Shown here piece by piece: positions 33,590 through 45,664 of a stretch of DNA of 64,000 nucleotides. The translations under genes and the position numbers were made by a program. The stretch lies in the NCBI GenBank assembly GCA_003550325.1, contig QKWP01000620.1, forward strand, positions 156,189 to 220,188. Reading direction: 5' to 3'. The first letter of the stretch is position 1. Every line of letters begins with the position of its first letter. The stretch comes from Gigaspora rosea. Its lineage: Eukaryota > Glomeromycota > Glomeromycetes > Diversisporales > Gigasporaceae. The notes under the pieces were generated by a model, which did no database searches, had not been told where the DNA came from, and worked only from the letters and a program-made list of their open reading frames with translations.

Positions 33590-35906
33590 TTAATCACTAT
33601 TCTCAAGTACAATACCAGATTCACCAGGCTTTGTCGGCCCAATAAAGAATCCAATATGATTTCTAGGTACCACATTCTCAAATTCAGTTTTGACATTATA
33701 TTTTAACATAACATGATGTAAAATCATTTTAATCAAAGTAATAGCAAAATATCTACCCGGACAGGCATGCTTTCCGAGTCCAAATAATATGATATTACGT
33801 TCTATTTTTGTCGCAGGAGAATTATGACGGAATGCATCGAATTCCTTGGAATTCTGACCTTGAAGTTTTTCATCATAATTTACTCCTAAAAAGTTTGAAG
33901 AAACCACACGACCTATGTTTTTAAATAGTTAGAGAAAGGAGTGGAATTATTATGGTAAAAGTTAACAATCCTTAACAAATTACCATTTGGAACTTGATAT
34001 CCATTCGCAAATGTATAATGAGATTCAGTAGTACATCGACGTGGCATTCCAAGTATATCAGAATTTAATCTGAAAGTTTCTTTAAGAAACCTATCCAATT
34101 TCATCATTTTATCAATATCATCATAAGATTTAAGGTTTCCATTACAATGTTTATTAATCTCTTGAGCTTCCTGGTATAAATCTTGCCAATATTCCTTCCT
34201 TTTAGCCAACTCTAATTGTAAAATGAAATATATTTAAATATAACTACTTTATAATGCGAAATTACAAATATGACTAACCATATAAAGCATAGGAAGCACG
34301 AGTAGATGTAGATGACATAGCAGCAAATATAAATACTCCAATTATGTCAGCAACCAAACTATAATTTACATTATCTGGGTCGAGATCTGGAGCTATTTCT
34401 GGATCGTTTAAGAAGTACTGTAATGCATCTACCTATGATTTTATTAAATTATGTTAATTAAAATATTAACAGAATAATAATTGACAAAAGTTTCATTTTA
34501 TAAATAACTTACTGGATCAACCCAGGCATCGCCTAATTTCTTTTTCTCACAAAAACGTCTTTTGATAATTAATTTAATATGATCAATGATTATTTTTTTA
34601 TGTCTTGACATATACCTTAAAGTAAATCTATTAGATAATAGAAAAATAAATAAATAAGTTTTAAATAAAGAATATATTATTATGCACAGATAGGTTGGGT
34701 TTAAAATTTTAAACCCGTATAAAATATGGACTAGATCTTCGAAAGTATAATAAAAACATATTGGGTTTTCAAAAGTATATTATATTTTAAATTACGAGTC
34801 AGCATGGTTGGCAAAAAAAACTTACGTTGCAAGTTGGTCATGTAGCCAGGGATGAATAAAGGCTAATATTTTTGGTGCATAAAAAGCTTTTACAATTGAA
34901 TGAACTAAATTTTTAAAAAGTTCTAAGGTATCTTCACAATGGCCACATTCCTAAATTTTTATAGGGGTGACTAAGTTAGCTATGATAATAGTGAGAAGTA
35001 ACATTATAAAATAATAATAATAAATAATAATAATAATAATAGTAAAACACACTTCACCAACAACAATATTCGCTGCTACCATCGAAAAAATATTTAGAAC
35101 GACTTCATATGGGTCACTAATAACCTTCGGCTCTATAGTAATTAAACGTCTCTATTAAACATTCATGAATATTTCTATAAGGTAGCTGATTATTAAAAAT
35201 TTATGAGCTTACCAATACATTCGCCAATATAAATATTGATACCTTTAATAACACTTCGTTGTATTTGATCCATAATGTCGTTTAAGTTCACTTTGAAAAA
35301 GCCTCTCAACAATTTAAGACATTTATTTATTTCTTTTGCGGCGTCTGTGAATATATAATTTACCACTAATCGCTATTTAAATTAAAGAATGGTTTAAAAT
35401 GTATAATATTATAGTAAATTTACTATATACGCTAAAAAATTTCAATTACTAACCGCTTCAGGACCTGAATAAAAATCAAAGTCATTATCTCTTTTGAGTA
35501 CCTCATAAACTGACCCTTTTCCAACTACGGTTATTAATTGCCGAATACATATAGCGAAAATGTTTCGCCATACTACTAAGAAATCATAAGTTACTATAAT
35601 AGAATATGGAGAATTATTTTTTTAAAAAAAAAAAATCAAACCTTTTCCCGTGATTCTACAATTAACTTTTCGCAATCATTAAAAAAACTCCATGTATGTC
35701 CGATAATTGGAAATCGATAATTAACGATAGGTGGTTCATTCTAAGAATGTTGGCCTTTATATTAGTTGCAATTAATGAATAAATTTTAACATAGAAAAAC
35801 CTACTAATTTAATCTGTTTCCTCGTTAGTCGGAAATAAACTGATGCTATAATTAATCCTACGATTAATATTTGGATATATATGTTTTCTATCAAGATTTT
35901 AATCAT
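33590..35906 (-). CDS. Cytochrome P450 monooxygenase, ten exons, one apparent frameshift
   Basis: A membrane-anchored haem monooxygenase; substrate unknown. Exons read on the minus strand: 35906-35805, 35740-35642, 35572-35454, 35372-35213, 35132-35053, 34950-34826, 34627-34513, 34432-34279, 34211-33984, 33912-33590. Every intron is GT-AG, mostly 67-90 bp, several with a CTAAC/CTAAT branch site. Together they give 1505 nt, about 501 residues, the normal family size. An N-terminal membrane helix (residues ~5-26, ILIVGLIIASVYF) is followed by YGETFSLYVFG (~68-78), an I-helix with AAMSSTST (~300), the K-helix ETFR (~363-366) and the haem loop FGLGKHACPGRYFA with Cys ~445. In exon 3, after YGETFSLYVFG, one base appears to be missing (GGCAATTA where GGCCAATTA would give GQL); the frame then continues as ITVVGKGSVYEVLKRD. 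So the allele is either a very young pseudogene or carries a sequencing error. A MITE lies ~30 bp upstream. Confidence 0.85.
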
Positions 35907-35938
35907 TTTTATATCTTGCAAAAAATTTATATAAAATT

Positions 35939-36067
35939 AACACTCTCTATAATGAGCAGAGGTCCTGGTCATAAAAAAGATCACTGGATGAAGTATAATT
36001 ATGTTTTCTTTTAAAATAATATCACTTTTTATACTGAACCATCAAGGATTCGTTATAGAGAGGTTCA
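35939..36067. mobile_element. Small MITE immediately upstream of the P450
   Basis: CACTCTCTATAATGAGCAG and inverted ACCTCTCTATAACGAATCC form the ends of a ~129-bp palindromic element. The P450 ATG is at 35906, so the MITE occupies its 5' leader or core promoter. Confidence 0.5.
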
Positions 36068-36087
36068 TTACTAAGAAAGTTAACTGA

Positions 36088-36306
36088 TGGGAAATTCTAT
36101 TTTCACCCGGGTGAAAGTCACCGGTAAATAATTTTTATTATTATAAGATATAATATAAATTCACATAATATCATTAAAATTCATCTACCCTAATCACTAA
36201 CTAACCAATCTATAGAATCTTTAGTTTGTTATAGCAGTTTGTATTATATAGTATAATAAAAACTATATATCGGGTGACTTCAACCCGGGTGAAAATAGAT
36301 TTTCCC
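36088..36306. mobile_element. MITE with CACCCGGGTGAAA arms
   Basis: GGGAAATTCTATTTTCACCC pairs with the inverse of GGGTGAAAATAGATTTTCCC, each containing the palindrome CACCCGGGTG. TAACTG occurs on both flanks. 219 bp, non-coding. Confidence 0.65.
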
Positions 36307-36409
36307 TAACTGTGCTAATGTAACTAAAGGTGTTAATTGTATTATTGTGTTGAATCGTAACTTATATAATATTAAACCACCAAATTTATACAAACTTTAT
36401 GCAATTAGT

Positions 36410-36615
36410 TATACGGAATCAAATCATTCCATAGTGAGATTAAAAAAATTATTAAAAAAAATTTAATTGTAACATGGGAGTCATGATTAATTACCTATGT
36501 TAATGTCCAACATAGTTTATTATACTGTGTAAGTTGTTACAAATAACATGTTACAATTAGTTTTTATTAACAACTTTTGTAATCTCACCATGACACGTTT
36601 TGATTAACGATGCTC
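36410..36615. mobile_element. Palindromic MITE
   Basis: Left arm: CATAGTGAGATTAAAAAAAT, then TTTAATTGTAACATG. The inverse of the right arm reads CATGGTGAGATTACAAAAG, then AACTAATTGTAACATG. The arms are ~65 bp. Confidence 0.5.
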
Positions 36616-36885
36616 CATATTATTAAGTTTATTGATCCACATACCTTATAGAGTTTTCTTTTTATTAAGTCTAATGTTGGATTCTAATTATCAAAATTAG
36701 TCCAGCCAAATAGGCAAATGTGACAGCATTTCAGTAAATTTTTAATAGCATCAGAAAGGGTTCCGAATCAAAAAGTAATAATTCCTACGGCTGATAATCA
36801 TGTGCGAATATAACTTAATAATGATCATACTGTAAATAACTTAATTAGCCATCCACATAAGAACGATAGTATTATTTTATAGTTA

Positions 36886-37166
36886 CTATAGCGCAAATTA
36901 CTAGATATTTTATATAATTTTTGTATAGTTCTGAAATCTTTTTTTCCTCTAAACATATAAAAATTTTATATAGTTGCGAATTTTAAAATTTAAATACATA
37001 TCTACTTGATCAATTTTAATAATTTTATTATATTACATATAAAAACGTCTTTTCTACATTTTTATTTAGTAAGTCAAAATATATTAGCATAATAAAAAAA
37101 ATATTTAGCTATAGAGGAAAGAAACTTTCAGAACTATATAAGATACATAGTAATTTGCGCATATAG
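36886..37166. mobile_element. MITE with CTATAGCGCAAATTAC ends
   Basis: CTATAGCGCAAATTACTA at the left and the inverse of TAGTAATTTGCGCATATAG at the right; the arms continue through ATATAGTTCTGAAA. ~281 bp. Confidence 0.6.
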
Positions 37167-37199
37167 AATTCTATCCTTCTTAGGCGAATTGGCAATTAA

Positions 37200-38220
37200 A
37201 TTTTTTTTTTCAGTCATTAAGTAAAAACTGTCGGGAATGAAGCTGAAATCGGATGATTCTCGACAATACTAGTAATCTCAAGAATAGAATTTATTTGGTC
37301 GACATAATAATCAACTAAAAGTCAACTACTGTAGTTGATTAATTTATAGTACAAATAATTTGTCGCAACCCACATTACTGTTAATCGGTTCGACTAAAAC
37401 CGTTGGTCCTGCGGTCAGTCTTAGGACCGCCAGTCTGGTTTTTTGTAGGACGGACCAAAAAGAACATCGTTCCTAATTAATGATTTGCCACGTACTGTAC
37501 TATACGTATTGTACATAAAAATTTTTTGCCGATCATTTATTAAGAGGGGCCCGATAGAAATATTGATACGGAAGACCAACCATATTTATTAATTTGATCA
37601 ACATAAAAACTCCCGAGTTTTTTGTTAGATTAACTAGTCAGTACTTTTTATTACCCATTATAGATTTTCTGCAATTTAGGTTGATTTTAAATTGTTACGT
37701 CATTCTTAATTTTTCACCGATTTAGGAATAACTTAGATGAATTCTTAATTCAATTAAATTATTTAACTCCATTATACTATTGAAATTTAATAAAATTTAG
37801 AACTCAGAATTATTTAAATTTTATTATACTACAAATATATTGCGTATTACATATGTCATATTAATTATATTAATTCATTTGGTGTCACAACATTCTCTGT
37901 CACGTTTGCACGAAGTCAACGGTATATGCTAAGCCCTTTAATGTTAACTGAGTTCATATTTAAACATGAATAGCTACCATCTCGTATTTATCTAACATGT
38001 AAGCATTATATCTCAAATTGAATGTATTTAACATGATTATTATTTCTCAAGTCGAATATATTCAACATGTGATTATTATCTCAAGTCGATGTATTAAACT
38101 CTTGGGTAACCATATTCAAATGTATTTAACACGTGAGTAACTAAAAGCTTTCGCACTTAACAAATATGAGATAATCAAAGTCTACCAATCCAAAATTCAT
38201 AAAAGAAATTCAACCTAAGT
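37200..38220. repeat. AT-rich spacer with a short minisatellite
   Basis: A GGTTCGACTAAAACCGTTGG / AGGACCGCCAGTCTGGTT imperfect hairpin sits at ~37385-37445. Around four ~45-bp units (GAATGTATTTAACATG-ATTATTATCTCAAGTC) occupy 37985-38140. No gene is visible. Confidence 0.4.
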
Positions 38221-38223
38221 CTA

Positions 38224-38480
38224 TTTTTTTATTTTTTATTTTTTTTTATAAACTACCTCTGCAGAGGATGCCATCTAGGCGTACTTTATTTATTATTTAC
38301 AAACAGACAATAAATGTCTTATCTATCACAGAGTTACCTAGACAAAAAAAGAAAAAGAAAGGAAACAGAAAGGAATGTAAAAAGAATCCAAAACTATTTA
38401 CAACATTAATTTTACTTAAAATTGGTTATACTAAATAGATTAACTAAATACCCTCGAGACAAGTATTTCATTACTCTTTT
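38224..38480 (-). mobile_element. Possible retroposon 3' end
   Basis: A T-rich run (38224-38250), read as an A-tail on the minus strand, adjoins a locally GC-richer segment (CTCTGCAGAGGATGCCATCT, ACAGACAATAAATGTC) unlike its surroundings. No TSD was found, so this stays tentative. Confidence 0.25.
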
Positions 38481-39039
38481 TATACTATTACATCCCCCTC
38501 ATGTACATATCGGCGTGTTTGGTTCATCATATTTGAGTAACCCCAAAATTTTGGGGGTCCAAATGTAGATCAACTTTAATGATTTGCTAATTTTATAGTT
38601 GAATTTTATAAACCGAATTATTACTTACAAATAAAATATATACTAAAGTACATAGTATATTTTACTATATAAAACAAGGTTAAAAATGTAATGCTAAGGG
38701 AGCTTTTTATATAATTGTATTGATTAGTAAGAAATGATTAAGTTGCAAATATAATGTCAAATAATCAAGAAGTTTGAATTATTTTTTATATATATCACAA
38801 GTGTAAGTGGGAGCACTGCCAGCACTCCTTTAGTGATTATATTTATGTTTTCAAAATAGTCATATGTTTAACTGGCTTAGTAATGCTGAAAATTTGATAT
38901 GAATTAGAGAGCTTTAATAAAATTTTTAAGAAGAGATCAAATGATTTCTCAGGTATAATGTCTATATGCTACAATGAATGATTTTGTCAGAATGATTTGG
39001 AATATTTTATTGGTTCATTCACTAAAAAGAGTGATAATA

Positions 39040-39620
39040 CAATACAAATAGTTGGAAGTTAGTTTGCATTGATTTTGTTATGATTTTATAATGAGCTATA
39101 GTAAATATTCTTTTATAGAACTTATTTGCTAAGTATATGGTTAAGGTCATATAAGTTTCCATTAGAATTTTCATGATTTCTACTATGATATATAAAAAAT
39201 TCTGTTACAGAACCTACTTGCTATTCTGGTGACTACAAGATAATTAAAATTAATTTGTAATAGAATTGTTTTTTTCTATGTGGTTAAGTTTAAATTAGTT
39301 TGCTTTAGAGTTATTGTAATTTCGATCATGAGTTACTATAAGAATTTTGTTACAAAGCTTACTTGCTATTTTGGTGACTATAGTATATGGTTAAGTTTGT
39401 TTGTACTGAAATTATTATATTAGAATTATTGTAGTTCTACTATAAGATACTGTGTTATAAAACTTGTTATTTTGGTACTGTACCACAAAATTGGTTAAGG
39501 TTGAGGTAGTTTGCACCTGAAATCATCTTAATTTTTATATGATTAAGGTGAGTAAGCTTGTATTAAAATTTTAATTTTTATCATTACTGTTACAGCACTT
39601 GATTCTAGTTTGTATTGATT
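39040..39620. repeat. ~110-bp satellite, block 1
   Basis: About five degenerate units of TTCTGTTACAGAACTTACT, TGCTATTCTGGTGACTACA, GTATATGGTTAAGGTGAGT, TAGTTTGCATTGGAATTAT and ATCATGAGTTACTGTAAAAA follow one another. Block 2 is at 41460-42640. Confidence 0.7.
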
Positions 39621-40480
39621 TCATCATCAAAAGGTACTATTCCATTTGATTGTTTACATACCCCAATTCATAATTTTTTGTAATAAGAAATCTATATAAA
39701 GCCCTTTTAAAATTCTGAATATTTCTAAATTTCCTGAATACTTATTTCTGATTTCTTGGTTATCTCTTAAACAATTTGAAATTCAAGGCAAATTTGCCCT
39801 GAATTTTACTATAAAAACATCTCTAATCTTTTTTTAAAAAAATTAATATAAATAAAGATTATATTTTTTAAATTTATATTTAAATTAGAGAACAAAAAAA
39901 TTTAACTTGCTTATAAGCCAAAAATATATAAATTTTAAAAAAATTTTAACCAAAAGAATAATTTATGATTTTTGATAAACTCTTTAAATATTAATTTTAG
40001 ATCTAATAGCTTATTAAAAGTAATTATAATTTAAATAAAGAATTACAACTTATATTATTGTAAATTTGTAATTTACTTTTAAAAAATAAGAATTATATTA
40101 GAAGTAAAAAATTTTTATAGACAAAAACATATAGAATTTTAAAATTTAAAGAAAAACTTCAAACCTTTATTACTCTTAAGTTTTTTAATACATTTAAAAT
40201 TTTTCTTAACAAAGTTATTAAAACATATCTTTAATTATATTTTTTACTTAGAAAGTATATAGCTAAAATTAATATTTAGAATTTTGGTTTAAATTTTTAT
40301 TTTAAAAAAAATTTAAAGCAAATTTGCAGGAGAAACAGTTTAGAGTAGCAAAACAGAAGAGTTTTGTATTAATAATAAGAAATTGTTTGGTGCTTATTTT
40401 GTCTTTACATATTTTGTAATGTTGTTAGTTCAAATTTTTTGAATACTAGCATTACATTAAATATTTACTGTGCCTAATAT
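39621..40480. repeat. Very AT-rich spacer sharing a block with 59840-60015
   Basis: 40085-40290 (AGAAGTAAAAAATTTTTATA ... ACTTAGAAAGTATATAGCTA) is similar in order and wording to 59845-60010 and partly to 57450-57500, giving a dispersed AT-rich repeat. No gene. Confidence 0.35.
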
Positions 40481-40489
40481 TTTCTTTAT

Positions 40490-40610
40490 TATTATTTTAC
40501 TTATCAGCCTCTATATTATTATATTGATCATCTCTTGTTTCTATTAAACCTTTAAACTGTCCTATATGTTGTTGCCCATCCCTTTCTAATCCATAATACT
40601 TATATACACT
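40490..40610 (-). pseudogene. Coding-like fragment (YYGLERDGQQHIGQFKGL)
   Basis: The minus strand reads YKYYGLERDGQQHIGQFKGL followed by IETRDDQYNNIEADK and a stop. The balanced composition and hydrophilic pattern look like a real C-terminus. Upstream minus-strand sequence to ~40900 keeps short coding-like phrases in changing frames. I do not recognise the family. Confidence 0.3.
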
Positions 40611-40956
40611 CTATATATATAGTTGTTTCTTGTTACTTTATATAGTTTATTATTACTTAACTTATTACTATAATCAATTCTCATTCTACATTTACTCTAT
40701 GATGCATAAAGTACAATAGCTCTTTCTCTTGGATAATACTAAGCATCATGAACAATAAGGCATCCACTTATTATCATTAGAATATTGGAAAAAAAGTGTT
40801 TCATTGTGTATGTTAGGGGATTCTAAGTAGCTAGCATGTATAAAAAGGCTGATGTATTTGCTTTGTTTTGATCTTTAGGTTTTTATCTAAGTAATTTCTC
40901 CTTTACAATAAAACTATCTAAGTAATTCTTCATTAGATTATATCTCTTTGATTATA

Positions 40957-41112
40957 CAATTAAACCTCTCTAAATGCATATTTTCTAACTGCATAGTCTC
41001 TCTAAATGCATGGCCTTGTTTGGCCCAACTCATATAACACTTCGATTTTACCTTTCTAAATTCATTATCTCTCTGGTTTTTGCCACCTATGGCTATGCAT
41101 TTAGTTATACTG
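40957..41112. mobile_element. Pogo/mariner-like MITE
   Basis: The left end CAATTAAACCTCTCTAAATG and inverted right end CAGTATAACTAAATGCATAG are flanked by TA on both sides. CTCTCTAAATGCAT recurs inside. Confidence 0.5.
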
Positions 41113-41459
41113 TATTATGCTATTCTATTGAATTATGCACATATATATGAAATACTAACTTATATATATACATACTAAACGTTATATTTTTATAAATTTA
41201 TATACTTGCTCATACATACTTAGCACATTCCTAAATTAATTATTTACTATCCTGAATTAAACCAGCTCATTTACATTTCAATCTTTCCAATATACCAGTT
41301 ATGTATAAAATTTTATTACTTTAATTTTTTTTATCACAATTAAGTAGCTAATTCCTTGTCTTATTTTTTGTTTAATTCATTGCACTTAAAATAAATTACT
41401 TTATATTATCTTCTATTATGATATATTCTATATTATATTATTTTATCTATCACTAGTAT

Positions 41460-42640
41460 AATACAGAACTACCATATGTAGTTAAAATTGAGATAATTTG
41501 CATTAGAATAATTTTCATTGTTAGTTACTATAAAAAATTCTGTTATAATACTTGCTGTTTTAGTAATTACAGTATGTTAATAAGTTGAGATAGTTTGCAT
41601 TAGGATTAATATAATTTTATCTGAAAATTTTGTTACAGAACTTGCTATTTAGTAATTATAATATGTGGCTAAGGTGAGTTAGTTTGCATCAAAATATATC
41701 ATATGAATTGCTATCAATAATTTCATACAGTATTTAACTTGCTATTTTGATGACTACAGTATAAAGTTAAAATTATATTGGAATTATCATTATTTTTTAT
41801 CATGAATTACAGTAAAAAAAATTTCTTTATGGTACTTACTCACTATTCTAATAATCATAATATATGAGTTGCATTGGGCAAACCTTACTTACTTTCTTGT
41901 AACTATGAAAAGTACTTAGGAAGTATTAGTTTGCATTGAGATTAACATGATTTATTCATGTAACTGAAAAATTATGTTACAAAACTTACTTGCTATTCTG
42001 ACTAAATGAGTTTATATTAGCATTATTACGACTTTTATTGTTGGTTATTGTAGACAAAATTCTATTACAGTATTTACTCATTATTCCATTGACCTTAATT
42101 TAATTAATATTGGATTAGTTTGTACTATAATTACTATATTTTATATTGAGTTATTGTAAATAATTCTTTTACAGAACTTGCTATTCCGGTGACCACAATA
42201 TGTGGTTAATTTGTATTGGAATTATAATAAGCTCTACTGTAAATAATTTTATTACAGAAGCTACTCACTATTTCAGTGTTAAGGTAAGTTAGTTTGCATT
42301 GGAATTGTTATAATTTTATCATAAATTAAAATTCTGTTACAGAACTTACTCACTATTCTGGTGACTACAATATTGGTTAAGGTGAATTAAGTTGCACATA
42401 AATTACTAAAAGAGTTTATGCTATAGGACTTACTGCTATTCTGATTAAAATGAGTCTATATTGGAATCATCATATTTTCTATCGTGAGTTTTGTAAACAA
42501 AATTCTGTTGCAGAACTTATTATTCTAATGAATATAATATGCATTAAAATTGTCATGATTACTTTTCAGTGATTTCTATTGTTAGTCTGTAAAATTTCTG
42601 TTACCAAATTTATTATTATTCTTTTGACACACAGCATGCG
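41460..42640. repeat. ~110-bp satellite, block 2
   Basis: About ten degenerate units of the same consensus as 39040-39620 (AAATTCTGTTACAGAACTT, TATTCTGGTGACTACAATAT, GTGAGTTAGTTTGCATTGG). Units differ by 15-30 percent by eye, so the array is old. Confidence 0.7.
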
Positions 42641-42839
42641 ATTCAACAAAGCATGTTATTAGTGATATCTATACCTAAGTTAATAATATCAAAGATATGT
42701 AGAACGCATAACAAACAATAGTTAATTGAGTTCAATATTATTATGTAGAAGACTATAAATGTCATAGTCAAGACATAACCTTGGACGTCTTGATTTCACA
42801 ATATACAGTATATTTTTACTATAAAGTTTGGAAGATAAA

Positions 42840-43530
42840 GTTTACATAGCAATGCATACATCTTATTATGGAATCAAAAGTCATCGAACTTAAAAATCTT
42901 ATAAATACAACCTGAATACGATAAAAAATTTTTTGGGAATAATTAGAACGAACTGATAAATCTGCGCACACAATTCATATAGCGCTTACTAGAATTATAA
43001 AATTTTTATACGAAAATTTTTTCTGGTTTAGTCTAAAAGGAAATATGGGGATCACGAGTAAGAATCCAACCAATAATAAAATGCCTAACTTTTGATGATA
43101 CATGACATTACAACTACATACTTACGTGTCATGAACATGTCATGAATTATAATCAAAAAATCAATTTACAGAATTGGCACATGATAAATAACCACGTTTG
43201 AGATTTCGGTCAGTACAAAAATTGAACGCAGTAAACTCACGTAAGATGAATCATTGCCATTATTTGTCAAAATAAACAAAGCAAATAATTTGCAAATATT
43301 TACTTAAAAAAATACAAAGCCCTATATTTTTTTCTTTATAAATACAACACGAATTCAATAAATAATTTTTTGGGGAACAGCACCAGAACTGATACGTAAC
43401 ACTCAAGCACTAGCACAAGTACTATATAAAAATGTTGGAATAAACAATTTCCTTTTTGGATAAAATGGAAAATGTGGCGGCTTATGAGGATACACCAAAG
43501 CATTAATCAACAAATCGAAATTCATTAAGT
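42840..43530. repeat. Diverged direct repeat, offset ~436 bp
   Basis: 42905-43060 (TATAAATACAACCTGAATAC, AAATTTTTTGGGAA, AGAACTGATA-like) aligns with 43338-43500 (TATAAATACAACACGAATTC, ATTTTTTGGGGAACAG). No gene. Confidence 0.4.
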
Positions 43531-43840
43531 TTAAACTAACTTAGAAATAACCAGAAATTACCCGAAAATAAATATCAAGTAAAATGTTAATATCATTAAA
43601 TATGACTACTGTATAAACTTTTTGTTAATATTAAAAAGCAAACTCATATTTATATGTATAGTGTATATAGACTAAATAAAAAAATCTAACTTGAATAAAC
43701 ATAGTATTATTAGGCCACGCAAATAAAATTAATTGGTTCTCGTAATATCTTAGAATCAAAAAGCATCTGGCACCCGGATGTTATTGTTATAATATAAAAA
43801 TTGTTATATAAAATTTTAAACAAGCATTTTATTTAAAGCA

Positions 43841-43957
43841 TACCATATTGTCGAAATAACGCGCAGGGTGAAATTATGAATTTCAGCCTAAATTAAGCTT
43901 AATTCAGGTCATTATTCTAAATAACGCCCATGCCCATTATTTCATGACAATACGGTA
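43841..43957. mobile_element. MITE with TACCRTATTGTC ends
   Basis: TACCATATTGTCGAAATAAC and inverted TACCGTATTGTCATGAAATA pair; GAAATAACGCGCA and GGGCGTTATTT form the inner arms. ~117 bp, nested in 43713-45998. Confidence 0.55.
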
Positions 43958-44449
43958 TACAGTATACTAATTAAATTATCATTTCTCATGACTTTGAATC
44001 AAAAATGCTATATACTATAATAGTATTTATAACAATTAGCTGCACAAAATTATCGCAGGCTAGTTGGCGTCTTCTTATATTTGCTCCAACAATAAAAATA
44101 TTGTTAGTATTTCATTGCGACTCTAAATTAAGCAACTTATTCAAATCTGCTTATCTGAACTTTTTATATTTCTGATTAGGATTCAAGGCTGACTTTGAAA
44201 AGCCTGTCAACGAAGTGACAGATGAATAGTCGTTTGATGCAAGTATTTCCTGATAAATATTTAGATAACATATAATTGTTAAAAATATGAGTTACTATGA
44301 TAGGTAAAATTGTTTTCAAGGATATTTAGGAACTTCAGTTAGTAGAAAAGGTTATCTTTCTTTTCGTTATTGCTCGCCTTGTAATGAAGGCTGGCTATAT
44401 CATCTCGCTCTATCCATCCTTTGCTTGATGACTTATAGATTAAAGAGGT

Positions 44450-45430
44450 TTAAGGATTTTATGTTTGATTACTAGACACCACAGCTATGATAGCAGTATA
44501 AGGTTTTTCTTTATATTGGTGATTAGGTTCCGTAGCTTCAGAAATAGTGTAAAGACCTAATGTTTGGCAATTAGGATCTACAACTGTGATAGCAATACAA
44601 GAACCTCATGCTGGCAATTAGGCATTATAGCCATAATTGTGGTGCAAAACTTATGTTTGATGTAAGGCTTTCATCAGTGATAGCCTCATGTTAGTATCTG
44701 AGCATCACGGTTGTGATAGCTGTACAAGAATCCTATGCTAATGATTAAGCTCTGCAGCTGCGATAACAGCACAGGACTTCAGGTTGGCGATTAGGTTCCT
44801 CAGATACAATAGCAAAGCAAGACTCATATCTGATAATTAGACATCATGACCGCGATACTAATTAGCAATGCAAGTATCTCATGTTTGGCCATTAGGCAGG
44901 AACCTCTTAAATCGGTTAGGCACTGCGGCTATGATAAACAGTACAAGGGCCCGTGTTTTAGGCTCTGTAGCTGCAATAGCAGTGCAAGGACGTTATATTG
45001 TAATTAGGTTCTATAGCTATAATAGTAGTGCAAAGGCTTCATATTTGATGATTAGACTCCGTGACTGCGATAGCAGAGCAGAGACTTCTCGTTTAATTAT
45101 TCAGCAAGAACCCATAATGTTTTGCAGCTACAATAGCAGTGCAAGGCCTCATGTTTGTGATTAGCAGTGCAATGATCTCATACCGTGATTAGGTGCCATG
45201 GCCACAATAACAATGCAGGGACTTCATGCTAGTTGATTAGGCTCTGCAGCTGCAAGGATCCCATTGTGTTTAGGAACCATGGCTGCAATATCAGTGCAAG
45301 GACCTCACGTTGATGATTAGGATCTGCAGCAGCAATAGTAGTACGTACAAGGACTTCATGTTGATAATTAGGAAAGAGCTTCAAGTTGATGACTAGGCTC
45401 TGTGGCTGCAATAGCAGTGCAAGGACCTAT
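44450..45430. repeat. ~50-bp minisatellite, about 18 units
   Basis: The degenerate unit is GATTAGGCTCTGCAGCTGCA followed by ATAGCAGTGCAAGGACCTCATGTTGAT. Units near 44960-45430 are the best preserved. Its GC content is far above the window average. Open frames of 98 and 60 codons across it arise from the repeat. It lies wholly inside a TIR element. Confidence 0.8.
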
Positions 45431-45545
45431 GGGTAAGTAACAATACCCATGTTGTTATCTATGTGAATTCTTCTTGGCTCCCATGCGAAGTTGCAATAGA
45501 TTATAAGACGAATAGTTAGTTTCAGATCTTAGAGTCTAGATGTTT

Positions 45546-45664
45546 TTTTTTTTGAATTTATTATACCTTAATATATAAGGTGCATTTATGGCACTTTATT
45601 AACTGTTAAGTATATACAATAATATTATTACATGTTATCGTTCTATAGTTTTTTAAGAAATGAA
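45546..45664 (-). mobile_element. 5'-truncated LINE/retroposon tail
   Basis: The perfect 11-bp duplication TCTAGATGTTT (45535-45545, 45665-45675) brackets a short body that, on the minus strand, reads CATAAATGCACCTTATATAT, then TAAGGTATAATAAATTC, and ends in an A-run. This is the signature of target-primed reverse transcription. Confidence 0.65.

Noticed and set aside
44868-45411. Open frames of 98 and 60 codons
   Set aside because: They are read-through of the ~50-bp minisatellite and change frame with unit length.
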